From the NCBI GenBank assembly GCA_002483425.1, contig DLHW01000048.1, positions 16,638 through 45,093 of the forward strand: a stretch of DNA of 28,456 nt. The letters run 5' to 3'. Shown piece after piece: positions 6,717-16,118 of this stretch. Source of the stretch: Methylococcaceae bacterium UBA7658 (GTDB taxonomy: Bacteria > Pseudomonadota > Gammaproteobacteria > Methylococcales > Methylomonadaceae). How positions within the stretch are numbered: the stretch's first letter is position 1; each line of letters starts with the position of its first letter. Under the pieces are notes generated by a model. The model did not search any database. It was given only the letters and a program-made list of their open reading frames with translations, and was not told where the DNA came from. A program made the position numbers and the translations under genes.

Positions 6717-8540
6717 ATGTCTATTAAAACTCCAATTAGGCCAAGGAAACAGGCGGAAGATTTTTCGGGACGAAGGAAGTTTTTACTCGGGTTTATCATG
6801 AGCTGCATGGCTGTGCTTGTCGTTCGAGCAGTCCATCTCCAAGTTTTTAAGAAAGATTTTTTGCAAGAACGGAGCCGCTATGTAGACACGGTATCCATTT
6901 CGTCGTACCGCGGCATTATTGAAGACAGGAACGGCGAGGCGCTGGCGATCAGCTCCCCCGCCCCATCAGTGACGATTAACCCCAAGGAGTTCGTAAAAGA
7001 CGACGAAAGTGTCATCGCGCTGATGGAAAAACAGCTCCGGGTTGATAAGCATCTGGAAAAGCTGTCCGACAGCGATAAACAGGAAGTATTGAGTTTATAC
7101 CGGCGAGAAAAGACGGAAAAAATAGGCCAATTGGAAAGTTTGCTGAGGCTGCCTGCAGGTAAAGTTAATCAAGTTCTCGAAGAAAAGAAAGGTAAGGGCT
7201 TTGCCTATCTGGTTAAAAAGATCAGCCCTGAGCTTGCCGGCCAGGTGAAAGACTTGAAGCTGGCGGGAGTTGATGTTTTGCGGGAGTTCAAGCGGTTTTA
7301 TCCGTCGGGAGAAGTAGCAGCGCATCTGCTTGGATTCACCAATGCGGAAGATGTCGGACAAGTGGCCTTAGAAAAAAGCTATGAAACAGTTCTAAAAGGC
7401 ATGGATGGAAAAAAGCGGGTTATCAAGGACGGTCTCCATCAGGTCATAGCGGATGTCGAAAATATTGCGTCCCCAGTTCCGGGCAAAAACCTTGAGTTGA
7501 GCATCGACCAAAGGATTCAATATCTAGCTTATAGGGAATTACAAAATGCCGTTAAAACAAATAAGGCGAAGGCAGGCGCAATCGTCGTGTTGGACGCCAA
7601 AACCGGAGAAATATTGGCGGCTGCTAATCAGCCGTCTTTCAACCCGAATTCAAAAGCCGATCTCAAGGAGATCCTTTATAGGAACCGGGCGTTTACGGAA
7701 GTTTTCGAGCCGGGTTCGACAGTCAAGCCATTCGTGGTAGCTGCGGCTTTGGACGGCAAGTACATCCGGTCCGGTGATTGGTTTGTAACCGGCGGCGTCT
7801 ATCCCATCGGCACCAATATCGTCAAGGATACTCATAATTATGGGACATTGGACGTAGAAGGCGTCATTAAAAAATCCAGTAACATCGGTGTCGCCAAAAT
7901 GGCTTTAAAAATGCCGGTGGATTATTTCTTGGGTATTTATAACAAATTAGGCTTTGGCGATTCGCCCGCCACTGGTTTTCCCGGCGAAGCCAGCGGACGA
8001 ATGCCGAGAACCAAAAGATTGCGCGATTTCGATCGGGCGATTTTGGCTTACGGTTACGGCCTGAACATGTCGGCAATCCAATTAGCGAGATCGTATACTG
8101 CCTTAGCCGACGACGGCATTTTGCATTCGGTCAGTCTGTTGAAAAGGGATGAGGATGTCGATGCCCGACGCGTGTTTTCCGAAAAAACCGCCCGAAAAGT
8201 TAGGGTGATGATGGAAAGCGTCATCACCAAAGAAGGTACAGCTTATGAAGCGAGAGTTGATGGTTACCGGGTGGCGGGTAAGACCGGAACCGCTAAAAAA
8301 GCCGGCGCTCATGGCTATTCGCCCAATAGCTATTTTGCTTTGTTTTCAGGATTAGCGCCTGCGAGCAATCCGCGACTAGTGATAGTGGTGATGATAGACG
8401 AACCGTCGGCTGGGCAATATTACGGTGGCTTAGTGGCTGCGCCCGTATTTTCTAAAGTAATGGGAGGGGCTCTGCGGTTATTGGGAGTTACGCCGGATCA
8501 AGAGAATACTATGCCCGTCTTGCTGGCTAAAAAAAATTGA
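6717..8540 (+). CDS. ftsI: Peptidoglycan D,D-transpeptidase FtsI (PBP3)
   Basis: 607 aa, a class B penicillin-binding protein. One membrane anchor near residues 24-42 (FLLGFIMSCMAVLVVRAV), then the pedestal domain starting at the SSYRGIIEDRNGE segment, then the transpeptidase domain. All three active-site motifs are present: S334-T-V-K (SxxK, with the acylated serine), S387-S-N (SxN) and K522-T-G. It crosslinks septal peptidoglycan together with the FtsW polymerase, and is the target of aztreonam-type beta-lactams. The ATG directly follows the ftsL stop codon. There is a 13-base gap to murE. Length and motif order are normal. Confidence 0.97.
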   Translation: MSIKTPIRPRKQAEDFSGRRKFLLGFIMSCMAVLVVRAVHLQVFKKDFLQERSRYVDTVSISSYRGIIEDRNGEALAISSPAPSVTINPKEFVKDDESVIALMEKQLRVDKHLEKLSDSDKQEVLSLYRREKTEKIGQLESLLRLPAGKVNQVLEEKKGKGFAYLVKKISPELAGQVKDLKLAGVDVLREFKRFYPSGEVAAHLLGFTNAEDVGQVALEKSYETVLKGMDGKKRVIKDGLHQVIADVENIASPVPGKNLELSIDQRIQYLAYRELQNAVKTNKAKAGAIVVLDAKTGEILAAANQPSFNPNSKADLKEILYRNRAFTEVFEPGSTVKPFVVAAALDGKYIRSGDWFVTGGVYPIGTNIVKDTHNYGTLDVEGVIKKSSNIGVAKMALKMPVDYFLGIYNKLGFGDSPATGFPGEASGRMPRTKRLRDFDRAILAYGYGLNMSAIQLARSYTALADDGILHSVSLLKRDEDVDARRVFSEKTARKVRVMMESVITKEGTAYEARVDGYRVAGKTGTAKKAGAHGYSPNSYFALFSGLAPASNPRLVIVVMIDEPSAGQYYGGLVAAPVFSKVMGGALRLLGVTPDQENTMPVLLAKKN

Positions 8541-8553
8541 AAAACCGATTGGT

Positions 8554-10050
8554 ATGAGGCTTGCGAAATTACTTGAAGGATTAGTTGCAGTTTCGGCGAA
8601 GGACGCCCTGCTTATCGGAGAAATGGAAGTGAACGGGCTGGCTTTGGATAGCCGGGTTGTGCAGGAAGGCGATTTATTTATCGCCTTACCAGGCGCAAAG
8701 CAGCATGGTTTAACTTTTGCCGGAATAGCAATAAACAAAGGCGCTTGCGCTGTACTGTTCGATCTTGCTGGCGACGGCCGCCGACTGGCAGAGCACATAA
8801 CTGAGATCCCGGTCATTCCGGCTGAAAGTCTGGCTTGGGTTTTAGGCGAACTGGCGGCGCGTTTTTATGACGACCCTTCTCGTAACTTAGAAGTGATCGG
8901 CATCACCGGAACAAATGGCAAAACTTCGTGCAGCCAGTTTTTGGGGCAGATGCTTGAAGATTGCGGGATTATAGGAACCTTGGGTTGGGGCGAATGGGGG
9001 CAGCTTAACAAGACGGTCAACACAACCCCGGATGCACTAACCGTGCAGCAGATTTTAGCAAAATTTATCACCGAAAAGAAAAAAACAGTGGCGATGGAGG
9101 TGTCTTCGCACGGTTTGGATCAAGGACGGGTTAATGGTGTGCATTTCAAAGGCGCGGTGTACACGAATATCAGCCGAGATCATTTGGATTATCACGGCAC
9201 GATGGACGATTACCTGGCGGCGAAATTGAAATTGCTGCAAATGCCGGGGCTTCAATTTGCGGTCCTTAATCTGGACGACCCGAATTGTGAAACGATTGCT
9301 GCGGTGACGCCCGAAACGATTGCGATTTGGGGCGTGAGCACCAAGGGAAAATATTGTGCGCCGGGTGAAACCGTTAATGCGGGAAACTTGCAACATGGTT
9401 CCGACGGCATAGAGTTCGATGTGCATTGGCGCGGGCAAAAGCAAAAAGTATGTGTACCACTTTACGGAGATTTTAATGTTGAAAATGTGTTATGCGTTTC
9501 GGCGGTTATGCTGGCAATGGGATATTCGTTAGTCGATACCGCCACCAAATTGGGCCGCCTAAAGCCGATTACAGGCCGGATGGAACGTTGCGGCGGCAAG
9601 ACAAATAATTTGAATGTGTTTGTCGATTACGCCCACACGCCGGATGCGCTGTATCGCGTCTTGGAAAGTTTGCGCCAACACTGCCTTAAAGATTTATGGG
9701 TTGTGTTCGGTTGCGGCGGAAACCGGGATGCAGGTAAACGGCCGCAAATGGGCGCAATCGCGGAGCAATGGGCTGATCGGGTCATCGTCACCGATGACAA
9801 CCCGCGTTTCGAAAGCAATATTCACATAGCCGAGGAGATTATGACAGGTTGCAGTTCAGGTAAGGCGATCGTGATACAGGACAGAAAAACGGCGATCCAA
9901 CACGCTATCGACCAGGCTGCGGAGCAAGACTATATCGTGATCGCCGGAAAAGGGCATGAGAATTATCAGGAAATTGACGGGGTTCAATATCCATTCAATG
10001 ACAAGCTAATTGCGGAAGATGCATTAACCGGCCGGTTTGGAACGCAATGA
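8554..10050 (+). CDS. murE: UDP-MurNAc-L-Ala-D-Glu:meso-diaminopimelate ligase
   Basis: 498 aa, cytoplasmic Mur ligase adding the third residue of the stem peptide. ATP-binding loop GITGTNGKTS around residues 116-125. The lysine expected to be carbamylated lies in DYLAAKLKLL after HLDYHGTMD. D415-N-P-R418 is the motif that marks meso-diaminopimelate rather than lysine as the substrate, at nearly the same position as in E. coli, which indicates a DAP-type wall. The stop overlaps the murF start (ATGA), implying coupled translation. The initiating ATG is followed by RLAKLLEG; no strong Shine-Dalgarno is seen. Confidence 0.97.
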   Translation: MRLAKLLEGLVAVSAKDALLIGEMEVNGLALDSRVVQEGDLFIALPGAKQHGLTFAGIAINKGACAVLFDLAGDGRRLAEHITEIPVIPAESLAWVLGELAARFYDDPSRNLEVIGITGTNGKTSCSQFLGQMLEDCGIIGTLGWGEWGQLNKTVNTTPDALTVQQILAKFITEKKKTVAMEVSSHGLDQGRVNGVHFKGAVYTNISRDHLDYHGTMDDYLAAKLKLLQMPGLQFAVLNLDDPNCETIAAVTPETIAIWGVSTKGKYCAPGETVNAGNLQHGSDGIEFDVHWRGQKQKVCVPLYGDFNVENVLCVSAVMLAMGYSLVDTATKLGRLKPITGRMERCGGKTNNLNVFVDYAHTPDALYRVLESLRQHCLKDLWVVFGCGGNRDAGKRPQMGAIAEQWADRVIVTDDNPRFESNIHIAEEIMTGCSSGKAIVIQDRKTAIQHAIDQAAEQDYIVIAGKGHENYQEIDGVQYPFNDKLIAEDALTGRFGTQ

Positions 10051-11408
10051 AGATGAAACTTAGCGAAATCGCCGGAATTGTACACGGAACTCACGCCGGC
10101 GCCGATGTCGAAATTGCCTCGGTCAGCATCGATACGCGCGCAATTAAACCGGGCGAGTTGTATGTGGCGATCAAAGGACACCAGTTCGACGGTAATGAAT
10201 TTGCCGGTAAAGCGGAACAGGCTGGCGCGGTAGCCGCCCTGTTGAACGAGAACTTTACGACGGCGTTGCCCCATGTCAAGGTAAAAGATACTAGGTTAGC
10301 GTTGGCCCAATTGGCGGGAGCTTGGCGCGCTAAACTCCCGGTTAAAGTGGCGGGCGTTACCGGCAGTAACGGCAAAACAACGGTTAAGGAAATGACTGCG
10401 GCAATTTTAGGTATGGACGGACCGGTTCTGTTTACGCAAGGCAACTTGAATAACGATATCGGAGTTCCCCTTACACTACTGAAACTCAACGAAAACCATC
10501 GTTACGCCGTGATTGAAATGGGTGCCAACCATCCCGGCGAAATCGCTTATACCAGTGCGATAGCGAAAGCAGACGTGGTAGTTCTCAACAACGCGGGTGC
10601 GGCGCATATCGAAGGTTTTGGCAATCTGGACGGTGTCGCTAAGGCGAAAGGGGAAATAATAGAAACTCTAAAATCCGATGGCGTCGCCGTGTTGAATAAG
10701 GACGATAGCTATTTCGGCTATTGGCAGTCGATTGCAGGCAACCGGAAAGTGCTGTCCTTCGGCCTAAACGAAGGCGCGGACATTGGCGCGAGTAACATCC
10801 AGACGGAGGTTATCGATAATGCTTTCGTTACAACCTTCGATTTAAATGCTGTAGGAACGGTGTTGAAAATCAAATTAACGCTGGCCGGCCGGCATAATGT
10901 TTCGAATGCTTTGGCAGCAACGGCGGCGGCGTTGGCTTTAGGACTCAGTTTGGCGCAGGTCAAAGCTGGCCTGGAAAGCGTCAAGCCAGTCACAGGAAGA
11001 ATGCAGCTCTTAGCCGGACGTTTGGGTAATATCGTCATCGACGATACTTATAACGCCAATGCGGCTTCCTTGAAAGCGGGACTCGAGGTTCTACTCAACT
11101 GCCGTGGCAAACATTGGGTGGTGTTGGGCGCGTTCGGCGAATTGGGTCCAGAAAGCGCAAAAATACATGAAGAAATCGGTGAATTACTAAGCTCCAAGGG
11201 TGTTGTGCGCCTGTTGGCTATAGGCTCCGATGCCATAAATACCGTAAGGGCTTTTGGCAGAGGGGCCACTTTTTTTGATAGCCAGGATGAGTTGATTGGC
11301 GTTTTAAATGCCGAATTAACCGGCGTCGAGACTATTTTGATCAAAGGCTCAAGGGCGCAGCACATGGAAAATGTCGCTGCCGCCTTGGTGGAAAATTTCA
11401 GGACATAA
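10047..11408 (+). CDS. murF: UDP-MurNAc-tripeptide:D-alanyl-D-alanine ligase
   Basis: 453 aa (E. coli 452). MurF attaches the D-Ala-D-Ala dipeptide made by Ddl to the UDP-MurNAc-tripeptide. ATP-binding loop GVTGSNGKTTVKE (G106 to T112 core), then the family segments FTQGNLNNDIGVPLTLL and AVIEMGANHPGEI, and the C-terminal IDDTYNANAAS, all diagnostic of MurF. Its ATG overlaps the stop of murE by the ATGA arrangement, and mraY begins 3 bases after its stop. Confidence 0.97.
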   Translation: MKMKLSEIAGIVHGTHAGADVEIASVSIDTRAIKPGELYVAIKGHQFDGNEFAGKAEQAGAVAALLNENFTTALPHVKVKDTRLALAQLAGAWRAKLPVKVAGVTGSNGKTTVKEMTAAILGMDGPVLFTQGNLNNDIGVPLTLLKLNENHRYAVIEMGANHPGEIAYTSAIAKADVVVLNNAGAAHIEGFGNLDGVAKAKGEIIETLKSDGVAVLNKDDSYFGYWQSIAGNRKVLSFGLNEGADIGASNIQTEVIDNAFVTTFDLNAVGTVLKIKLTLAGRHNVSNALAATAAALALGLSLAQVKAGLESVKPVTGRMQLLAGRLGNIVIDDTYNANAASLKAGLEVLLNCRGKHWVVLGAFGELGPESAKIHEEIGELLSSKGVVRLLAIGSDAINTVRAFGRGATFFDSQDELIGVLNAELTGVETILIKGSRAQHMENVAAALVENFRT

Positions 11409-11411
11409 GCC

Positions 11412-12494
11412 GTGCTACTTTACCTTGCAGATTATTTGATGACGTTCGAAGGGGGCTTCCGGGTGTTTCATTACCTGACCTTCCGGGCTATTTTGGGAGC
11501 GCTGACCTCCCTGGTTATCTCGTTCATTATCGGTCCCTGGATGATTAGGAAGTTGAGCCGGAAAAAAATCGGCCAAAGTATCCGCGAATTAGGGCCGCAA
11601 TCGCATTATGAAAAAGCGGGAACGCCTACGATGGGCGGCACGTTGATCTTGATTGCCATCGCGTTCAGCACCTTGATGTGGGCCGATCTGGGCAACCGTT
11701 ATATTTGGGTCATTTTGCTGGTGACATTAGGTTACGGGGTTATCGGCTTTATCGACGATTACCGCAAAGTCATCAAACGCAACAGCGACGGATTGTCGGC
11801 AAAAGCCAAATACTTCTGGCAATCGGTAATCGGTTTTGTGGCAGTGATGTTCCTTTACAAAACAGCCATCGTCCCGGCTGAAACACAATTTTTCGTACCT
11901 TTCTTTAAAGACGTTATGCTCAATATGGGCTGGATGTATGTCGTTTTCAGCTACTTCGTCATTGTCGGCACCAGCAATGCAGTTAACTTGACCGATGGTT
12001 TGGATGGCTTAGCCATTATGCCGACTGTGATGGTAGCGGCGGGTTTGGGCGTATTTGCCTACTTGTCGGGTCACGTCGGCTTTTCAGAATATTTGGCTAT
12101 CCCGTATTTGCCGAATGCGGGCGAATTGATCGTATTTTGCGCCGCGCTGATCGGCGCGGGACTCGGTTTCTTATGGTTCAACACCTACCCTGCAATGGTA
12201 TTCATGGGCGATGTCGGAGCGCTGGCGTTGGGCGGCGCATTAGGCGTGTTGGCGGTGCTGATCAGGCAAGAAATTGTCTTGGTCATAATGGGCGGCGTTT
12301 TCGTCATGGAAACCTTGTCGGTGATGATACAGGTAGCTTCTTACAAAATGACGGGGAAGCGTGTGTTTAAGATGGCGCCCATCCATCACCATTTCGAATT
12401 AAAGGGTTGGCCGGAACCGCGGGTTATCGTCCGGTTCTGGATTATTACGGTTATTTTGGTACTGGTCGGGTTGGCGACCTTGAAACTAAGATGA
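11412..12494 (+). CDS. mraY: Phospho-N-acetylmuramoyl-pentapeptide transferase
   Basis: 360 aa, the same length as E. coli MraY. A polytopic inner-membrane enzyme (about ten hydrophobic helices) that transfers phospho-MurNAc-pentapeptide to undecaprenyl phosphate, making lipid I. The Mg-binding/catalytic acidic residues D115-D116 (IDDYRK) and D267 (FMGDVGAL) fall at exactly the E. coli positions; NAVNLTDGLDGLA and the histidine cluster APIHHHFELKGW are also intact. Start is GTG at 11412. murD begins inside its last codons (ATGA overlap at 12491-12494). Confidence 0.97.
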   Translation: MLLYLADYLMTFEGGFRVFHYLTFRAILGALTSLVISFIIGPWMIRKLSRKKIGQSIRELGPQSHYEKAGTPTMGGTLILIAIAFSTLMWADLGNRYIWVILLVTLGYGVIGFIDDYRKVIKRNSDGLSAKAKYFWQSVIGFVAVMFLYKTAIVPAETQFFVPFFKDVMLNMGWMYVVFSYFVIVGTSNAVNLTDGLDGLAIMPTVMVAAGLGVFAYLSGHVGFSEYLAIPYLPNAGELIVFCAALIGAGLGFLWFNTYPAMVFMGDVGALALGGALGVLAVLIRQEIVLVIMGGVFVMETLSVMIQVASYKMTGKRVFKMAPIHHHFELKGWPEPRVIVRFWIITVILVLVGLATLKLR

Positions 12495-13909
12495 GACTGA
12501 ACAATACGCTTATTAAAAATCGATTAAAGATAGGCCTTGGCTTAGACGCCTCGACAGCCAAGATTGTGGTCGCCGGTTTGGGCGTCACGGGAATCTCGGT
12601 GGCACGGTTTTTAAAATCGCTAGATTTTAATTTTGCTGTTGCAGATAAGCGGGAGCAACCTGCCGGGTTAGATGAGTTACGGCAAGAATTCAGCGGCGTA
12701 AAAACTCATACCGGCGTATTCGGCGAAGATCTATTTTGCAACGCCACTCATTTAGTCGTAAGCCCCGGTATTTCGCTCAACGAAGAAGCTATTAAAAACG
12801 CTGTACGCAATGGTGTTCAAATTGTCGGCGATATAGACCTATTCGCCTGTTCCGTCGAAACGCCGATTATCGCCATCACCGGCTCCAACGGTAAAAGCAC
12901 GGTTACTACGATGGTGGGCGAGATGGCCGTAGCCGCAGGCAAAAAAGTAGGCGTGGGCGGCAATCTCGGCATACCCGCGCTGGACTTGCTTGAGATAGAC
13001 GCGGAACTATACGTTCTAGAACTTTCCAGTTTTCAATTGGAAAGAAGCTGGCATTTAAATGCCACGGCTGCAACCGTTTTGAATGTGACTGCCGACCATT
13101 TGGACAGGCATTCCGATCTTGCCGACTACGCCGTACAAAAGCGACGCATTTTTGCGGGCAGTGGCTGCATGATCATCAATATTGACGATCCTGTCGTGGC
13201 TGCGATGCGGGAAGAAAGCAGAAACATATTGACTTTTTCCATCCGGCAACACGCCGATTTCTGCATCGGGACGGAGCAGGGTAAAGAATTTTTGATGTAC
13301 GGCGAGAAAGTGTTAATGCCATTGTCCGATTTGCCGCTCGAAGGCAGGCATAATGCCGCTAATGCTTTGGCGGCGCTCGCGTTAGGGATGGCTGCCGGGT
13401 TGGATTCCCAGGCCATGTGCAAAGCGCTTCTTACATTTAAAGGGCTGGCGCACCGGATGCAGAGGGTAGCCGAAATCTCAGGCGTTACCTGGGTCAACGA
13501 TTCTAAAGCCACCAACATCGGCGCTTGCGTAGCAGCGCTTGAAGGATACACCCGGAAAGTCGTGCTGATCGCGGGCGGGGATGCAAAGGGCGCCGATATG
13601 GACGAGCTAACGCCTAGCGTGAAAGCTAAAACGAAAGGCGTCGTGTTAATGGGGAAAGACGCCGGATTGATAGAACAAGCCTTAAACGGCTGCGTACCAG
13701 TCTATAAAGCAACCAATATCAAGGAAGCCGTCAACGTTGCGGCCGGCATTGCCGAAGCAGGCGAAACAGTATTGTTGTCGCCAGCCTGCGCCAGTTTCGA
13801 TCAATATAAGAATTATCAAGATCGTGGCGACCAGTTCACGCAAGCGGTCTTGAGCCTTGCCAATCAATCTGACATAAAAATATTGTCAGCTTTAAAGGCG
13901 GCGTCATGA
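12491..13909 (+). CDS. murD: UDP-MurNAc-L-alanine:D-glutamate ligase
   Basis: 472 aa, somewhat longer than E. coli MurD (438). It adds D-Glu to UDP-MurNAc-L-Ala. An N-terminal Rossmann-like VVAGLGVTGISVARF, ATP loop G131-SNGKST, ELSSFQLE, and C-terminal WVNDSKATNIGA identify it. I start at 12491, where the ATG overlaps the mraY stop as ATGA; a longer frame open from 12407 would run inside conserved mraY sequence and adds residues with no MurD similarity. The first 20 residues before the Rossmann fold are not conserved. The stop overlaps the ftsW start (ATGA). Confidence 0.96.
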   Translation: MRLNNTLIKNRLKIGLGLDASTAKIVVAGLGVTGISVARFLKSLDFNFAVADKREQPAGLDELRQEFSGVKTHTGVFGEDLFCNATHLVVSPGISLNEEAIKNAVRNGVQIVGDIDLFACSVETPIIAITGSNGKSTVTTMVGEMAVAAGKKVGVGGNLGIPALDLLEIDAELYVLELSSFQLERSWHLNATAATVLNVTADHLDRHSDLADYAVQKRRIFAGSGCMIINIDDPVVAAMREESRNILTFSIRQHADFCIGTEQGKEFLMYGEKVLMPLSDLPLEGRHNAANALAALALGMAAGLDSQAMCKALLTFKGLAHRMQRVAEISGVTWVNDSKATNIGACVAALEGYTRKVVLIAGGDAKGADMDELTPSVKAKTKGVVLMGKDAGLIEQALNGCVPVYKATNIKEAVNVAAGIAEAGETVLLSPACASFDQYKNYQDRGDQFTQAVLSLANQSDIKILSALKAAS

Positions 13910-15078
13910 ACGGACGAGTCGATTTGCAAAAATCGAAATTCCATTTCGACCCGATATTGGTTTTCGTCACGGTTAGCTTGCTATTTATAGGTTACGTCAT
14001 GGTGGCGTCGGCATCCTTGCATTTAGGCGTGGAGCAAAAACAGGACAGCTTTTATTACCCCATTAGACAAATGGCTCACATTGTTTTAGGACTTTTCCTG
14101 GCGATGGGTATTGCTAAAGTACCGATGGCTGCGTGGGAAAAGATCGGTTCGGGCTTATTTATCGCGGGCTTGTTTATGCTTGTGGTCGTGCTGATTCCAG
14201 GCTTGGGAGTAAAAGTCAACGGCAGTATCCGTTGGCTGTCGCTGGGCGGCGTCCGGGTTCAAGTATCGGAAGTCGTTAAGTTCTTTTCGGTTATTTACAT
14301 GGCGGGCTATGTCACCCGGCATAAAGACAATTTACAAGGATCGGCCTACGGCATCATCAAACCGCTGTTGCTATTTTCGGTAGCGTGTATTCTTTTACTG
14401 CTAGAACCGGATTTCGGTTCGTCGATAGTCATACTGATGATCGCAATGGGCATGATGTTCCTGGGCGGAGCTAGGCTAATCCAGTTCATTATCTTACTGT
14501 CCTTGGTCATGCTCTTGGCAGGAATCATGGTAATGATTGCACCTTATCGTATGGAACGGCTGGTAAGCTTTGTCGATCCCTTCAAAGATTATTTGAAATC
14601 GGGATACCAACTGGCGCAAGCTTTAATTTCGTTCGGACGAGGCGAAGCGCTTGGCGTCGGCCTGGGCAGCGGCATCCAGAAATTATTCTATTTGCCGGAA
14701 GCGCACACCGACTTTTTGTTTTCGGTCATCGGTGAAGAATTAGGTTTATTAGGCGTAAGCACGGTAATTGCCTTATTTGCTATGCTGATTTGGCGCGCTT
14801 TCGGTGTAGCGATCGAAGCAGAAGAAGCAGGACAACGGTTTTCAGCTTTCATTGCTTATGGTCTGGGTATTTGGCTAGGCTTCCAGTCGTTCGTCAATAT
14901 GGGGGTTAATATGGGCATTCTGCCCACCAAAGGACTGACCTTGCCGCTGATGAGTTACGGCGGCAGCAGCATGATGGTGATGTGCTGCGCCGTTGCACTC
15001 TTATTCAGGGTACACAGCGAAACGGCGGCGCTTAGGGAACACACAATTCCGGATCTGTCGAGATGGGCAAACGTATAG
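13906..15078 (+). CDS. ftsW: Septal peptidoglycan glycosyltransferase FtsW (SEDS family)
   Basis: 390 aa with about ten transmembrane segments. SEDS proteins polymerise lipid II into glycan strands; FtsW does so at the septum with FtsI. The family's LPEAHTDFLFSVIGEELG is intact with the presumed catalytic Asp at D269 (equivalent to E. coli D297). The C-terminal half also has TKGLTLPLMSYGGSS, a SEDS signature. Its N-terminal cytoplasmic tail is short. The start overlaps murD (ATGA), and the last 16 bases overlap the start of murG. Confidence 0.97.
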   Translation: MNGRVDLQKSKFHFDPILVFVTVSLLFIGYVMVASASLHLGVEQKQDSFYYPIRQMAHIVLGLFLAMGIAKVPMAAWEKIGSGLFIAGLFMLVVVLIPGLGVKVNGSIRWLSLGGVRVQVSEVVKFFSVIYMAGYVTRHKDNLQGSAYGIIKPLLLFSVACILLLLEPDFGSSIVILMIAMGMMFLGGARLIQFIILLSLVMLLAGIMVMIAPYRMERLVSFVDPFKDYLKSGYQLAQALISFGRGEALGVGLGSGIQKLFYLPEAHTDFLFSVIGEELGLLGVSTVIALFAMLIWRAFGVAIEAEEAGQRFSAFIAYGLGIWLGFQSFVNMGVNMGILPTKGLTLPLMSYGGSSMMVMCCAVALLFRVHSETAALREHTIPDLSRWANV

Positions 15079-16118
15079 TCATTATGGCAGGCGGTACGGG
15101 AGGGCATGTATTCCCTGCATTGGCGGTCGCCCAATGGTTTCTCGGCAAGGGCTGGCAAGTGAGCTGGCTGGGTACTCGAACTGGACTGGAAAGCAAAGTC
15201 GTGCCTAATAATGGCATTGAAATAGATTGGCTATCTGTTGCCGGGGTGCGCGGAAAAGGCATGTTCTCGAAAGCGGCGTCGGTTTTTAAGTTGGTAAAAG
15301 CATGCGGACAGGCGTTTGTGATTTTGCGTAAACGTAAACCGGATGTGGTTTTGGGCATGGGCGGTTTTGTTGCCGGGCCGGGCGGATTGGTGGCAAGAGT
15401 TTTAGGAATTCCATTAGTTATCCACGAACAGAACAGAATTCCTGGTACGACGAATCGTCTGCTGGCAAAGTTCGCTAACCGAGTTCTGGAAGCATTCCCA
15501 AACAGTTTTAACAAAGCGGCCGGCGCCAAATGTACCGGCAACCCTTTACGTAAACAATTCCAAAGTTTAGCGGATAACAAAGAATCTACTGAAGGCCGCA
15601 AGCTGCGGATATTAATCATCGGCGGAAGCCAGGGCGCGCAAGCATTGAATGAAAGTCTGCCGGAGGCGTTAACAGGCTTGAAAGAAATTGAAGTCTGGCA
15701 TCAGACCGGTTCGGTCATGCTAGAACAAGTCGCAAAAAATTACCAAACCTTGGGCATGGACGCAAAAGCGGAAGCCTTCATCGACGACATGGCGCAAGCT
15801 TACCGGTGGGCGGACATCATCATTTGCCGGGCGGGCGCCATGACAGTCAGCGAAGTGGCGGCGATGGGGTTGCCTGCGATTTTGGTTCCCTTGCCGAATG
15901 CGATTGACGACCATCAAATGGCTAATGCGCGCTACTTGTCAGACGCGGGCGCGGGCTTGATCGTGCCGCAAAAAGAATTGAATACAAAGAACGTGATCGA
16001 AGCCATAACGACCGCCCGAGGAAAACTTGAAAGCATGGCGAAGGCGGCTTTAGATTGCGCCCGGATGGATGCCACCGAAGCCGTGGCGAATTACTGTATC
16101 AGCGAGGCCGGTAAATGA
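15063..16118 (+). CDS. murG: UDP-GlcNAc:undecaprenyl-PP-MurNAc-pentapeptide GlcNAc transferase
   Basis: 351 aa, GT28 family, peripheral on the cytoplasmic side of the inner membrane. It converts lipid I to lipid II. The N-terminal glycine loop MAGGTGGHVFPALA, the FVAGPGGLVAR and IHEQNRIPGTTN segments, the second loop GGSQGAQALN, and the UDP-GlcNAc-binding CRAGAMTVSEVAAMGLPAILVP region are all present in order. The start overlaps ftsW by 16 bases; the MGKRIVIMAGG start places the first glycine loop at the usual distance from the N-terminus. Its stop overlaps the murC-murB start (ATGA). Confidence 0.97.
   Translation: MGKRIVIMAGGTGGHVFPALAVAQWFLGKGWQVSWLGTRTGLESKVVPNNGIEIDWLSVAGVRGKGMFSKAASVFKLVKACGQAFVILRKRKPDVVLGMGGFVAGPGGLVARVLGIPLVIHEQNRIPGTTNRLLAKFANRVLEAFPNSFNKAAGAKCTGNPLRKQFQSLADNKESTEGRKLRILIIGGSQGAQALNESLPEALTGLKEIEVWHQTGSVMLEQVAKNYQTLGMDAKAEAFIDDMAQAYRWADIIICRAGAMTVSEVAAMGLPAILVPLPNAIDDHQMANARYLSDAGAGLIVPQKELNTKNVIEAITTARGKLESMAKAALDCARMDATEAVANYCISEAGK

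Noticed and set aside
12407..12490. Upstream extension of murD by 28 codons
   Set aside because: The extension overlaps the conserved end of mraY out of frame and has no MurD similarity; the ATG at 12491 gives the usual ATGA overlap.
15032..15619. 195-codon minus-strand frame opposite ftsW/murG
   Set aside because: No domain features and fully covered by conserved murG on the other strand.
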